Of a stretch of DNA of 64,000 nt, positions 7,701 through 15,473 are shown in pieces. The notes beneath the pieces are model-generated. The model was given only the letters and a program-made list of their open reading frames with translations. It did not search any database and was not told the DNA's origin. Each line of letters starts with the position of its first letter. Positions within the stretch are counted from its first letter, which is position 1. Position numbers and translations under genes: made by a program. Origin of the DNA: Bin87 sp965204685. Lineage in GTDB: Bacteria; Chloroflexota; Dehalococcoidia; Lucifugimonadales; UBA3495. The stretch is taken from contig OZ242004.1 of NCBI GenBank assembly GCA_965204685.1, positions 1,054,001 through 1,118,000 of the forward strand, written 5' to 3'.

Positions 7701-8537
7701 ATGCCTCTGAAAAATCTCCGCCCCATAACCCCCGGCACGCGCAACGCGGTGCGTCCCTCCTTCGAGGAGATCACCACCAAGAAGCCGGAGAAGTCCCTGC
7801 TGGAACCGCTGCAGAAGCGCGGCGGCCGGAACAACAAGGGCCGGATCACCGCGTACCATCGCGGCGGCGGCCCCCGACGCATGTACCGGCGCATCGACTT
7901 CAAGCGACGCAAGGACGGCGTGCCGGCCACCGTCAAGACCATCGAGTACGACCCGAACCGGACCACCCGGATCGCCCTGCTCCACTACGCCGACGGCGAG
8001 AAGTCGTACATCCTGGCCCCGGTGAACCTGTCCGTGGGAGACAAGGTGCAGTCCGGCCCCGATGCTGAAATCAGCCCCGGCAACACCCTGCCGCTGCGCA
8101 ACATCCCCACCGGCACCGTGGTGCACAACCTGGAGTTGACCCCCGGCCGCGGCGGCCAGTTGGTGCGCGGCGCCGGCACCGGGGCGCAGGTGCTGTCCCG
8201 CGAGGGCGACTACGTGCTGATCCGGCTGCCTTCGGGAGAAATGCGCCGGATCCTGCTCAACTGCCGGGCCAGCGTCGGTCAGCTCTCCAACCCCGACCAC
8301 AAGAACGAAAGCCTGGGCAAGGCCGGCGCCAAGCGTCACCTGGGGCGCCGGCCCCACGTGCGCGGCGTTGCCAAGAACCCGGTGGACCACCCCCACGGCG
8401 GCGGCGAAGGCCGTTCGCCCATCGGGATGCCCGGCCCCAAGTCGCCCACCGGCAAGCCCACCCTGGGCCACAAGACCCGCAACAAGAAGAAGACCTCCAG
8501 CCGCTTCATCGTCCGCGGACGCCGCTGGCGGAGGTAG
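7701..8537 (+). CDS. rplB: 50S ribosomal protein L2 (uL2)
   Basis: The 278-residue protein has the RNA-binding core (NNKGRITAYHRGGG near residue 43) and the C-terminal signature GVAKNPVDHPHGGGEGRS, containing the conserved histidine needed for peptidyl transfer support. It ends in a basic tail (KKKTSSRFIVRGRRWRR). Length and order next to rplW and rpsS are canonical. Confidence 0.97.
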   Translation: MPLKNLRPITPGTRNAVRPSFEEITTKKPEKSLLEPLQKRGGRNNKGRITAYHRGGGPRRMYRRIDFKRRKDGVPATVKTIEYDPNRTTRIALLHYADGEKSYILAPVNLSVGDKVQSGPDAEISPGNTLPLRNIPTGTVVHNLELTPGRGGQLVRGAGTGAQVLSREGDYVLIRLPSGEMRRILLNCRASVGQLSNPDHKNESLGKAGAKRHLGRRPHVRGVAKNPVDHPHGGGEGRSPIGMPGPKSPTGKPTLGHKTRNKKKTSSRFIVRGRRWRR

Positions 8538-8587
8538 GAACCCAACCCTCGGGCCGCCCCGCGGCCCGACAGGCAGCGTTTGTCACC

Positions 8588-8872
8588 ATGTCAAGGTCAA
8601 TCAAGAAGGGACCGTACGTCCACCCCAAACTGCTCAAGAAGGTCAACCGGGTTCGCGAATCCGGCGAGGCCACCGTCATCCGCACCTGGTCGCGGGACTC
8701 GATGATCATGCCCGAAATGGTCGGGCTGAACTTCGGCGTCCACGACGGCCGGCGCCACGTCCCGGTGTTCGTCACCGAGAACATGGTGGGCCACCGCCTG
8801 GGCGAGTTCGCCCCGACGCGAACCTATCGCGGCCACGTCGCCCGGTCGGAACGCTCCAGCAGGGTGAGGTGA
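8588..8872 (+). CDS. rpsS: 30S ribosomal protein S19 (uS19)
   Basis: The 94-residue protein begins MSRSIKKGPYVHPKLLKK, includes TWSRDSMIMPEMVG and ends in GEFAPTRTYRGHV, all standard S19 elements. S19 binds S13 in the 30S head. It ends five bases before rplV. Confidence 0.97.
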   Translation: MSRSIKKGPYVHPKLLKKVNRVRESGEATVIRTWSRDSMIMPEMVGLNFGVHDGRRHVPVFVTENMVGHRLGEFAPTRTYRGHVARSERSSRVR

Positions 8873-8876
8873 GCAC

Positions 8877-9221
8877 ATGCCAGTCGTGCGAGCAATGGCC
8901 AAGCAGGTTGGGGCCTCCCCCAAGCGCCTGAAGCCCATCATGGACGCGGTGCGGGGCATGAGCGTCAACGACGCCCTGGACCACCTGAGCCTGATGCAGT
9001 CGCCGTGGGCGCGGTCGGTGGCCAAGGTGGTGCAGTCGGCGGCATCCAACGCCGAGAACAACGAGTTCATGAACCGCAACGAGTTGCGCATCACGCGCAT
9101 TTCGGCAGACCAGGCGCGCCCGCTGAAGCGATTCCGGCCCCGCGCCAGAGGCCGGATTGGACGGGTTACCCGCCGCTCCAGCCACATCATCATCGAAGTG
9201 GACGAGATACAGGAGGGCTAA
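8877..9221 (+). CDS. rplV: 50S ribosomal protein L22 (uL22)
   Basis: The 114-residue protein carries the L22 pattern: KQVGASPKRLKPIMDAVRG, ALDHLSLM, AASNAENN, then the tunnel beta-hairpin ending RRSSHIIIEV. L22 lines the exit tunnel and its hairpin tip is a macrolide-resistance site. It lies between rpsS (4-base gap) and rpsC (3-base gap). Confidence 0.96.
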   Translation: MPVVRAMAKQVGASPKRLKPIMDAVRGMSVNDALDHLSLMQSPWARSVAKVVQSAASNAENNEFMNRNELRITRISADQARPLKRFRPRARGRIGRVTRRSSHIIIEVDEIQEG

Positions 9222-9224
9222 CTC

Positions 9225-9962
9225 ATGGGACACAAAACCCATCCCTTCGGCTTCCGGCTGGGAATCATCAAGGACTGGCGGACTCACTGGTACGCCAACA
9301 ACGGCGCTCAGTACCGGGCCGGCGTGCAGCAGGACCTTTCCCTGCGCCGCACCATCCATGACGAGTACCGCGCCTTCTCCGACGCCGGCATCGCCAAGAT
9401 CGAGATCGACCGCACGGCCCAGGAAACCATCGTCAACATCCACTCGGCCCGGCCAGGCATCCTGATCGGCCGCGACGGCGACCGCGTGAAAGGTCTCCGT
9501 GCCCGCCTGGAGGATATGACCTCCGGTATGCTGCGCCTGAACATCATCGAGATCGAGCAGCCGGAAATGGACCCGTACCTCGTCGGCCGGAACATTGCCG
9601 ACCAGTTGAGCCGCCGCGTGGCCTACCGCCGCGCCATGCGCCAGGCCGCCCTGCGCACGATGCAGGCCGGCGCCGAGGGCATCAAGATCATCACCAAGGG
9701 CCGGATCTCCGGCGCCGAAATCGCCCGCACCGAAAAGCTGATGATGGGCCAGGTGCCGCTGCACACGCTGCGCGCCGACATTGATTACGCGCTGGCCGAA
9801 GCCCACACCGCCATGGGACGCATCGGCATCAAGGTCTGGATCTACAAGGGCCAGATCATGCCGCCGGCCGCGGAAGAAGACGGCGAGCTGGACAGCATCG
9901 AGTTCCGCGTGACCAGCCAGGACACCGAAGCCGAACTGCAAGCCGCCGAGTTCGAGAACTAG
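9225..9962 (+). CDS. rpsC: 30S ribosomal protein S3 (uS3)
   Basis: The 245-residue protein starts MGHKTHPFGFRLGI and has a KH RNA-binding domain with the loop RPGILIGRDGDRV near residues 77-89, then GAEGIKIITKGRISGAEIAR in the C-terminal domain. S3 forms part of the mRNA entry pore. A short acidic C-terminal tail (EEDGELDSIEF to the end) slightly lengthens it. Confidence 0.97.
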   Translation: MGHKTHPFGFRLGIIKDWRTHWYANNGAQYRAGVQQDLSLRRTIHDEYRAFSDAGIAKIEIDRTAQETIVNIHSARPGILIGRDGDRVKGLRARLEDMTSGMLRLNIIEIEQPEMDPYLVGRNIADQLSRRVAYRRAMRQAALRTMQAGAEGIKIITKGRISGAEIARTEKLMMGQVPLHTLRADIDYALAEAHTAMGRIGIKVWIYKGQIMPPAAEEDGELDSIEFRVTSQDTEAELQAAEFEN

Positions 9963-10017
9963 ACCCGGCAGCGGATCGGACAATTCTTTTTGACGAACGG
10001 ATTGGGAGATTGGCGCG

Positions 10018-10458
10018 ATGCTGCAGCCTAAGAGGACGAAATACCGCAAGATGGGTCGCGGCAAGCGGCGGGGCATGGCCACCACCGGCAGCACCGTCGA
10101 GTTCGGCGAGATCGGCCTGAAAGCCTTGCAACCCGAGTGGATCACCGCCCGGCAGATCGAGTCCGCTCGTATCGCGATTACCCGTCACCTGCAACGCGGC
10201 GGCCGCACCTATATCCGCATCTTCCCGGATAAGCCGGTCTCCAAGAAGCCGGCCGAAGTCCGCATGGGCGGCGGCAAAGCGGCCAACGACCACTGGGTCG
10301 CCGTGGTCAAGCCGGGCCGCATCATGTTTGAAGTCGGCGGCGTGCCCCTCGACCAGGCAGCCGAAGCCCTCCAGAGGGCGGCGCACAAGCTGCCCATTCC
10401 CACGAAGGTCGTTTACCGCGACCGGGTGAACTCGCTGCTGACCAGCGCATCCAGGTGA
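10018..10458 (+). CDS. rplP: 50S ribosomal protein L16 (uL16)
   Basis: The 146-residue protein starts MLQPKRTKYRKMGRGKRRGM and contains GSTVEFGEIGLKAL and RIFPDKPVSKKPAEVRMGGGK, the L16 signatures. L16 helps position A-site tRNA. Its final codons contain the SD for rpmC (AGGTGA at 10453-10458), which couples the two genes. Confidence 0.97.
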   Translation: MLQPKRTKYRKMGRGKRRGMATTGSTVEFGEIGLKALQPEWITARQIESARIAITRHLQRGGRTYIRIFPDKPVSKKPAEVRMGGGKAANDHWVAVVKPGRIMFEVGGVPLDQAAEALQRAAHKLPIPTKVVYRDRVNSLLTSASR

Positions 10459-10466
10459 TAGCCGTT

Positions 10467-10658
10467 ATGAAGATGTACGAAATTCGGGCGCTGACCGACC
10501 AGCAGATCGAAGAAGAGCTGCAGAAGTCCTACCGGGAGTTGATGAACCTCCGCTTCCGGGACGCCGTCAACCAGCTTACCGACACCAACCAACCCCGCAA
10601 GACCCGCAAGGACATTGCGCGCATGCTGAGCTGCCTCCGCGAGCGGCAGCTCCAGTAA
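10467..10658 (+). CDS. rpmC: 50S ribosomal protein L29 (uL29)
   Basis: The 63-residue helical protein has the L29 pattern EIRALTDQQIEEEL followed by RELMNLRFR and RKDIARMLSCLRER. ATG 10467 is chosen because the SD AGGTGA at 10453-10458 is about 8 bases upstream; a GTG at 10455 that overlaps the rplP stop and an ATG at 10473 are alternatives. L29 lies near the exit tunnel beside L23. Confidence 0.94.
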   Translation: MKMYEIRALTDQQIEEELQKSYRELMNLRFRDAVNQLTDTNQPRKTRKDIARMLSCLRERQLQ

Positions 10659-10708
10659 AGCGACCGCGATCATCCCAGCGCACTGACAGAACTTTCAGGA
10701 CTATCCTA

Positions 10709-11092
10709 ATGGCCAAGACAATGCGAAAGGTCCGGGTGGGCTCAGTAGTGAGCACCCGGATGGACAAGACCGCCGTCGTGGAAATGGTGTGGAAGCAGCG
10801 CCACCGCGTTTACCGCAAGCAGATGCGCCGCGTGACCCGTTTCTACGTCCACGACCCGGAGGGACAGTGCCGGATCGGCGACACGGTCCGCATCCAGGAA
10901 ACCCGTCCGATCTCTCGCACCAAGCACTGGCGCCTCCTGGATATCCTGTCTCGCCGCGCGGTCGCGGACGTGCGCGCCATTGAACTTGAAGGCGACGCGG
11001 TGATCGAGCCGGTGGCGGACGACGAAAACGACGACGCGATGCCGGTTGACGACATCGCCGAAGAAATTACCGCTGACGACGAGGATGCGTAA
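10709..11092 (+). CDS. rpsQ: 30S ribosomal protein S17 (uS17) with acidic C-terminal tail
   Basis: Residues 1-90 are an ordinary S17 OB-fold (RKVRVGSVVSTRMDKTAVVEM at the start, then IGDTVRIQETRPISRTKHWRL). After residue about 92 there is an extra tail of some 35 residues that is almost all Asp, Glu, Ala and Val, ending TADDEDA. Typical S17 is 80-90 residues. The core matches the 16S rRNA-binding protein; the tail has no known function and resembles those on S5 and RpoA here. Confidence 0.95.
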   Translation: MAKTMRKVRVGSVVSTRMDKTAVVEMVWKQRHRVYRKQMRRVTRFYVHDPEGQCRIGDTVRIQETRPISRTKHWRLLDILSRRAVADVRAIELEGDAVIEPVADDENDDAMPVDDIAEEITADDEDA

Positions 11093-11461
11093 ATGATCCA
11101 GAGTTACACCAGGCTGCACGTAGCCGACAACAGCGGCGCGCGACGCATCCGGCTCATCAATATCCCCGGCTCCAGCCGGCGTAAGTACGCCTCGGTGGGC
11201 GACATCATCGTCTGCACCGTGCGCGAGGCCATCCCCAACTCCCCGGTGCGCAAGGGCTCGGTGGTCAAGGCGGTGGTCGTGCGACAGGCCGCGCCCCTGC
11301 TCCGCCCCGACGGCACCTACATCAAGTTCGACGACAACGCCGCGGTGCTGATCAACGACAACCAGTTGCCCCGGGGCACCCGCATCTTCGGCCCCGTCGC
11401 CCGCGAACTGCGCGACAAGGGCTTCATGCGGATCGTGTCCCTGGCGCCGGAGGTGGTGTGA
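11093..11461 (+). CDS. rplN: 50S ribosomal protein L14 (uL14)
   Basis: The 122-residue protein starts MIQSYTRLHVADNSGARRI and includes KGSVVKAVVVR and FDDNAAVLINDNQLPRGTRIFGPV, matching L14 over its full length. L14 forms inter-subunit bridges and is the target of the silencing factor RsfS. It abuts rpsQ and overlaps rplX by TGATG. Confidence 0.97.
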   Translation: MIQSYTRLHVADNSGARRIRLINIPGSSRRKYASVGDIIVCTVREAIPNSPVRKGSVVKAVVVRQAAPLLRPDGTYIKFDDNAAVLINDNQLPRGTRIFGPVARELRDKGFMRIVSLAPEVV

Positions 11462-11733
11462 TGGCTAAAACCAAAATCCGGCGCGGCGACGACGTGCTGG
11501 TCATCGCCGGCAAGGACAAGGGCAAGACCGGTCGCGTCCTCAACATGGTGCCCGAAAAGAACCGGGTCATCGTTGAAGGCGTCAACATGGTGACCAAGCA
11601 CTACAAGCCGCGCCCCGGCATCCGCCAGGGCGGCCGCGTGCAGCAGGAAGCCTCGATCCACATCTCCAACATCAAGCTCATCCAGAGCAACTACACCGAA
11701 CCGAGCACTCAGTTCCGCAACCGGGACGAGTAA
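11461..11733 (+). CDS. rplX: 50S ribosomal protein L24 (uL24)
   Basis: The 90-residue protein has the KOW motif region KIRRGDDVLVIAGKDKGKTGRV and then VEGVNMVTKHYKPRP, typical of L24, an early 50S assembly protein. ATG 11461 overlaps the rplN stop in TGATG and has a good SD (GGAGGTGG) within the end of rplN; a GTG one codon earlier is less likely. Confidence 0.96.
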   Translation: MAKTKIRRGDDVLVIAGKDKGKTGRVLNMVPEKNRVIVEGVNMVTKHYKPRPGIRQGGRVQQEASIHISNIKLIQSNYTEPSTQFRNRDE

Positions 11734-11753
11734 CTCTCTCGGGAGTGATCCCC

Positions 11754-12398
11754 ATGGCTACTGACCAGCAGGAAAGAACCGAAACGGGCGGAGGCCGCCA
11801 GCGTCGCCGGCAGGAAGGGGCCGCATCCAACGGCGCCGGGTCGACGGAACTGCCGCCTCCCGCATTCAAGATCCGCTTCCGGGAGGAGATCGTCCCGGCC
11901 ATGGTGTCCGAGTTTGGGTACACCAGCCCCATGCAGGTGCCCCGGGTCACCAAGATCAACCTGAACATCGGCCTGGGCGAGGCACTGACCAACGGCCGTG
12001 CCATGGAGAACGCCGTTCGGGACCTGACCACCATCTCGGGTCAGAAGCCGGTCATCACCCGCGCCCGCCGGTCCATCGCCGGGTTCAAGGTGCGCCAGGG
12101 CAACCCCATCGGCACCGCCGTCACCCTGCGCGGTGACCGCATGTACTACTTCCTGGAGCGTCTGATCATCACAGCGCTGCCGCGCATCCGGGACTTCCGG
12201 GGAATCTCGCGCAACGGTTTCGACGGCCGGGGGAACTTCTCCCTGGGCCTTCGCGAACAGATCGTGTTCCCGGAGATCGACTACAACAGTATCGACCGCT
12301 TGCGCGGGCTCCAGGTTACCATCACCACCAGCGCGCCCAACGACGCCGAGGCGACGCGCCTGCTGGAACACTTCGGGATGCCCTTCGTCCGGCAGTAG
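11754..12398 (+). CDS. rplE: 50S ribosomal protein L5 (uL5) with N-terminal extension
   Basis: The product has 214 residues. From about residue 39 it matches L5 (VPRVTKINLNIGLGEA, then KPVITRARRSIAGFKVRQG, DFRGISRNGFDGRGNF and the end DAEATRLLEHFGMPF). Residues 1-38 are an extra Gln/Arg/Gly/Ser-rich segment that normal L5 (about 179 residues) lacks. ATG 11754 is preferred over GTG 11745 because the GGGAG SD at 11741-11745 overlaps or abuts the GTG. L5 binds 5S rRNA. Confidence 0.95.
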   Translation: MATDQQERTETGGGRQRRRQEGAASNGAGSTELPPPAFKIRFREEIVPAMVSEFGYTSPMQVPRVTKINLNIGLGEALTNGRAMENAVRDLTTISGQKPVITRARRSIAGFKVRQGNPIGTAVTLRGDRMYYFLERLIITALPRIRDFRGISRNGFDGRGNFSLGLREQIVFPEIDYNSIDRLRGLQVTITTSAPNDAEATRLLEHFGMPFVRQ

Positions 12399-12452
12399 GC
12401 TCCCGGTCCAACCGGCGCCGTATATCAAGCGAAGCACAGGGAGAGATCGACC

Positions 12453-12758
12453 TTGGCCAAGAAATCCTCTATCGTCAAGAACGAACGCCGCAAGCGCACC
12501 GTGGCCAAGTACGCCGAACAGCGGGCCGCGCTCCTAGCCGAGGCGCGGGACATGTCCCGCTCCGCCCGTCAGCGTTTCGAGGCCCGCCAGAAGCTGGCCC
12601 TGCTGCCTCACGACGCTAACCCCAACCGCATCCGGAACCGGGACGGCGCCACCGGGCGGCCCCGCGGGTACATCCGCCACTTCGGCCTGTCGCGCATATC
12701 CTTCCGGGAAATGGCGCTGGACGGCATGCTTCCCGGCGTGCGCAAAGCCAGCCTGTAA
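12453..12758 (+). CDS. rpsN: 30S ribosomal protein S14, long zinc-free type (uS14)
   Basis: The protein has 101 residues, starting at a TTG codon (12453) that gives MAKKSSIVKNERRK, and ends GLSRISFREMALDGMLPGVRKASL, the S14 signature. It contains no cysteine, so it is the long, zinc-independent form and not the 61-residue Zn-ribbon form common in Gram-positive and many other lineages. S14 lies in the 30S head next to S3 and S10. Confidence 0.94.
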   Translation: MAKKSSIVKNERRKRTVAKYAEQRAALLAEARDMSRSARQRFEARQKLALLPHDANPNRIRNRDGATGRPRGYIRHFGLSRISFREMALDGMLPGVRKASL

Positions 12759-12775
12759 GGCTCTACTTACATCGA

Positions 12776-12797
12776 TGCACCGGATAGACAGGATTTT
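12776..12797 (+). repeat. Dispersed GGATARACAGGAT-type repeat (copy 2)
   Basis: TGCACCGGATAGACAGGAT matches the element at 1181 apart from one missing G and one A/G change. It fills most of the short gap between rpsN and rpsH, next to the rpsH SD (AAGGAG). Confidence 0.5.
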
Positions 12798-12814
12798 CAA
12801 GGAGCCGTTTCGCA

Positions 12815-13213
12815 ATGCCCATTAACGACCCGGTTGCCGACATGCTGACGCGCATTCGCAACGCAATCCAGGCCCGGCACCAGACGGTGCTGGTCCCCCA
12901 GTCCAAGATGAAGGTCGCCATCGCCGACATCCTGAAGGCGCAGGGCTACATCCGCGACTGGGACCTGGCGCGCAACCAGAAGTTCCCCACCATGCGGATC
13001 CACCTCACCTATAAGGACGACGACACCAACGCCATCCGCGGCCTGCGCCGGATCAGCAAGCCGGGGCTGCGGGTGCACGTCGGCCGGGGCGAGATCCCCC
13101 GGGTCTACGGCGGGTTGGGCATCGCCATTATTTCTACCTCCCAGGGAATGATGACCGGGTACGAGGCCTGGCGCAAAGGCATCGGAGGAGAGTTGGTCTG
13201 TTATGTCTGGTAA
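12815..13213 (+). CDS. rpsH: 30S ribosomal protein S8 (uS8)
   Basis: The 132-residue protein starts MPINDPVADMLTRIRNA and ends with GIAIISTSQGMMTGYEAWRKGIGGELVCYVW, both diagnostic for S8. S8 binds the central domain of 16S rRNA and in E. coli represses the spc operon by binding the rplE region of the mRNA; I cannot identify that site here. It overlaps rplF by 11 bases. Confidence 0.97.
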   Translation: MPINDPVADMLTRIRNAIQARHQTVLVPQSKMKVAIADILKAQGYIRDWDLARNQKFPTMRIHLTYKDDDTNAIRGLRRISKPGLRVHVGRGEIPRVYGGLGIAIISTSQGMMTGYEAWRKGIGGELVCYVW

Positions 13214-13817
13214 CGAAATTCCGGTAAGCGCCGGTGTCGCCGAAAGAATCCCGCCCACCGAACGGCCCCTGTCCCGCATCGGGCGCCAACCCATACCCAT
13301 ACCCGCCGGCGTCCAGGTGGAGGTGCTCTACGGCGGCATCAAGGTCACCGGCCCGCGCGGCGAAGTGATCCAGCGGTACCACCCCGAAGTCACCGTGAAG
13401 GTGGAGGACGGCCAGATCGTCGTCGAAAGGCTGACCGAGCGCAAGTTCCATCACTCGCTCCACGGCCTGACCCGGTCCCTGATCGCCAACGCCGTTGTCG
13501 GCGTGACCGAAGGCTACAGCCGGACCCTGGAACTCATGGGCGTCGGATACCGCGTGCAGCAGAACGGCGCCGGCATCACGCTGAGCGTCGGTTACAGCCA
13601 CACCGTTGACGTGTTCCCGGAGGACGGCCTGACCATGGAGGTTGAAGGCAACAACCGGGTCCACATCACCGGCGTTGACAAGCAGAAGGTGGGCCAACTG
13701 GCCGCCAAGGTCCGCAAGGTCCGGCCGCCCAACCGCTACAAGGAAAAGGGCATCCGGTACCAGGGCGAGGTTCTGCGCCTCAAGCCCGGCAAGGCCGCAG
13801 CGCGCCGCGCCGTTTAA
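13203..13817 (+). CDS. rplF: 50S ribosomal protein L6 (uL6)
   Basis: The product has 204 residues. From about residue 21 it follows L6 (SRIGRQPIPIPAGVQV, VTGPRGEV, LELMGVGYRVQQNG, and GVDKQKVGQLAAKVRKVRPPNRYKEKGIRY near the end). The first 20 residues are an extra N-terminal piece encoded partly within the overlap with rpsH; the SD GGAGGAG lies 11 bases before ATG 13203. L6 supports elongation-factor binding on the 50S. Confidence 0.96.
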   Translation: MSGNEIPVSAGVAERIPPTERPLSRIGRQPIPIPAGVQVEVLYGGIKVTGPRGEVIQRYHPEVTVKVEDGQIVVERLTERKFHHSLHGLTRSLIANAVVGVTEGYSRTLELMGVGYRVQQNGAGITLSVGYSHTVDVFPEDGLTMEVEGNNRVHITGVDKQKVGQLAAKVRKVRPPNRYKEKGIRYQGEVLRLKPGKAAARRAV

Positions 13818-13825
13818 TGGATCCG

Positions 13826-13850
13826 TCATTCCGGCTTTCGCCCGAATCCA
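13826..13850. repeat. Dispersed palindrome, CATTCCGG family (copy 1)
   Basis: TCATTCCGG and CCCGAATCCA are the arms around CTTTCG. This copy lies 9 bases after the rplF stop and has one mismatch between arms. A second copy in the opposite sense lies at 13899-13923. Confidence 0.65.
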
Positions 13851-13898
13851 TTACTCCCAATAGCTAGCACAGCCGACCAGAAATTGAACATCACCCTC

Positions 13899-13923
13899 TG
13901 GATTCCCGCGAAAGCGGGAATGA
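13899..13923. repeat. Dispersed palindrome, CATTCCGG family (copy 2)
   Basis: TGGATTCCCGC and GCGGGAATGA flank GAAA, giving an inverted repeat of the same design as 31414-31439. With the copy at 13826 it fills the rplF-rplR gap of the spc operon. Confidence 0.7.
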
Positions 13924-13946
13924 CGGGGTTTGAGAGCAAACGTAAA

Positions 13947-14306
13947 ATGCCACGCGACAAAGACTCCCGAAAACTCCGCGTTGTCCGCCATCGGCGGGTG
14001 CGGAACAAGGTACACGGAACCCCCGAGCGGCCGCGCCTCTGCGTCTTCCGCAGCCTGAAAGGCATCTACGCCCAGGTGATTGATGACGTGGACGGCCACA
14101 CCCTGGCCTACGCTTCCAGCCACGAGATCGGCGGCGAAGAGGCCGCACCCAAGACGGCGGCGTCAGCCGCCGTGGGCAAGCTGGTCGCCGAACGCGCCCG
14201 GGCCGCCGGAGTCACCGCCGTGGTGTTCGACCGGGGCGGCTATCGGTTCCACGGCCGGGTCAAGGCCCTGGCCGACGCAGCCCGCGAAGGAGGGCTTGTA
14301 TTCTGA
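13947..14306 (+). CDS. rplR: 50S ribosomal protein L18 (uL18)
   Basis: From ATG 13947 the protein has 119 residues, with RHRRVRNKVHGTPERPRLCVFRS near the start and VVFDRGGYRFHGRVKALADAAREGGLVF at the end, the L18 core that binds 5S rRNA. An in-frame ATG at 13884 would translate the palindromic repeat at 13899-13923 and is rejected. The SD is weak, which suggests coupling or altered expression after repeat insertion. Confidence 0.95.
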   Translation: MPRDKDSRKLRVVRHRRVRNKVHGTPERPRLCVFRSLKGIYAQVIDDVDGHTLAYASSHEIGGEEAAPKTAASAAVGKLVAERARAAGVTAVVFDRGGYRFHGRVKALADAAREGGLVF

Positions 14307-15187
14307 TGGTTTCTCCCGCATCCCGTAGAGGCCCAAGAAGCAACACCGGCGGCAGGGGCGGCGAAGGCGGCCCGGATCGTCGCGGCGGACGCGGCGGTCG
14401 TGGCCGTGACCGCGAGCAGCGGCAGCGCGACGACGACAGCGGCGGCATGAACGAGCGGGTGGTCCACACCCGCCGCATCGCCAAGGTGGTCAAGGGCGGG
14501 CGCCGGCTCCGGTTCAATGCCCTAGTGGTGGTAGGCGACGGCCAGGGGCGCGTGGGCGCCGGCATGGGCAAGGCGCTGGCCATCCCCGACGCGGTGCGCA
14601 AGGGAACCGCCGTGGCCCGGCGCAGCACCATCAACATCCCCATCAAGGGCAGCACCATTCCCCACGAAATTTCCGTCCGCAAGGGCGCGTCCATCGTTAT
14701 CATCAAGCCGGCCCCGCTGGGAACCGGCATCATCGCCGCCGGCGCCATGCGCGCCATGCTGGAACTGGGCGGCGTGCAGGACGTGGTGGGCAAGTCGCTG
14801 GGATCGCGCAACCCCATCAACATCGTCCAGGCGACCCTGGAAGCCCTGAGCCTGCTGCGCGACCCCGAAACCGAACGCGCCGCCCGGCTGGGACTAACCC
14901 AGCCGGGCACGAACGGCGCCACGGAAACCACAGTGGCGGACGCGCCGGATACGCCCGCGCCCGAAACTCCGGCGCCGGCGGCTGAAGCGCCCGCCGATGA
15001 ACCCGCCCCCACCCCCACTGCCGAGGCGGCTCCCGAAACCCCGGCCGTTGCTGAGGCCGAACCGGCCCCGGAGGCCGTCGCCCCGGCGGCTGCCGCCGAT
15101 GAGGCCGTCGCTGCCGAAGAGGCGCCGGCTGCGGAAGAACCCACGGACGATGCCCCGTCCGCGGCAGAGGCCGACCCACAATCCTAA
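14306..15187 (+). CDS. rpsE: 30S ribosomal protein S5 (uS5) with long N- and C-terminal extensions
   Basis: The protein has 293 residues against about 166 in most bacteria. Residues 48-197 are the S5 core: ERVVHTRRIAKVVKGGRR, VGDGQGRVGAGMGKA, TIPHEISVRKGASIVIIKPA and SLGSRNPINIVQATLEAL. Residues 1-47 are Arg/Gly-rich. Residues about 198-293 are an Ala/Pro/Glu/Asp tail with no fold signature. S5 acts in decoding accuracy. ATG 14306 overlaps the rplR stop in TGATG. A frame error is unlikely to explain the tail, because GC-rich codon use continues to the stop. Confidence 0.94.
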   Translation: MVSPASRRGPRSNTGGRGGEGGPDRRGGRGGRGRDREQRQRDDDSGGMNERVVHTRRIAKVVKGGRRLRFNALVVVGDGQGRVGAGMGKALAIPDAVRKGTAVARRSTINIPIKGSTIPHEISVRKGASIVIIKPAPLGTGIIAAGAMRAMLELGGVQDVVGKSLGSRNPINIVQATLEALSLLRDPETERAARLGLTQPGTNGATETTVADAPDTPAPETPAPAAEAPADEPAPTPTAEAAPETPAVAEAEPAPEAVAPAAAADEAVAAEEAPAAEEPTDDAPSAAEADPQS

Positions 15188-15240
15188 CCACGCAAGTTCT
15201 CCCCGTCTCCCGTTCGCGGCAGACGGCAGGTAAAAGGCAA

Positions 15241-15423
15241 ATGGCGCAGATCAAAATCACCTGGAAGAAAAGCTGCATCGGGCGTCCGTCCTACCAGCGC
15301 CGGATCGTGCAATCGCTGGGGCTCAAGCGGCTGAACCACTCGGTCGTCCACGAGGACAGCCCTACGATCCTGGGCATGGTCAACAAGGTCCAGCACCTGG
15401 TCACCGTCGAGCCGGTCGAATAA
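15241..15423 (+). CDS. rpmD: 50S ribosomal protein L30 (uL30)
   Basis: The 60-residue protein has KITWKKSCIGRPSYQRRIVQSLGLKRLNHSVVHED, matching the L30 N-terminal strand and helix, and ends NKVQHLVTVEPVE. It lies between rpsE and rplO as in most bacteria. Confidence 0.95.
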   Translation: MAQIKITWKKSCIGRPSYQRRIVQSLGLKRLNHSVVHEDSPTILGMVNKVQHLVTVEPVE

Positions 15424-15473
15424 CGGTCTACCCTGATAGACTGCGGCCGTATAGTTAGGGAGCGATTGCCACC

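Noticed and set aside
6010..8471. Long open frames on the - strand opposite rplC-rplB (over 400 codons)
   Set aside because: They are antisense to clearly identified ribosomal genes and arise from high GC codon bias; they show no family motif.
14890..15180. Low-complexity GC-rich DNA as a non-coding repeat
   Set aside because: It is in frame with S5 to the stop and codes for an Ala/Pro/Glu tail.
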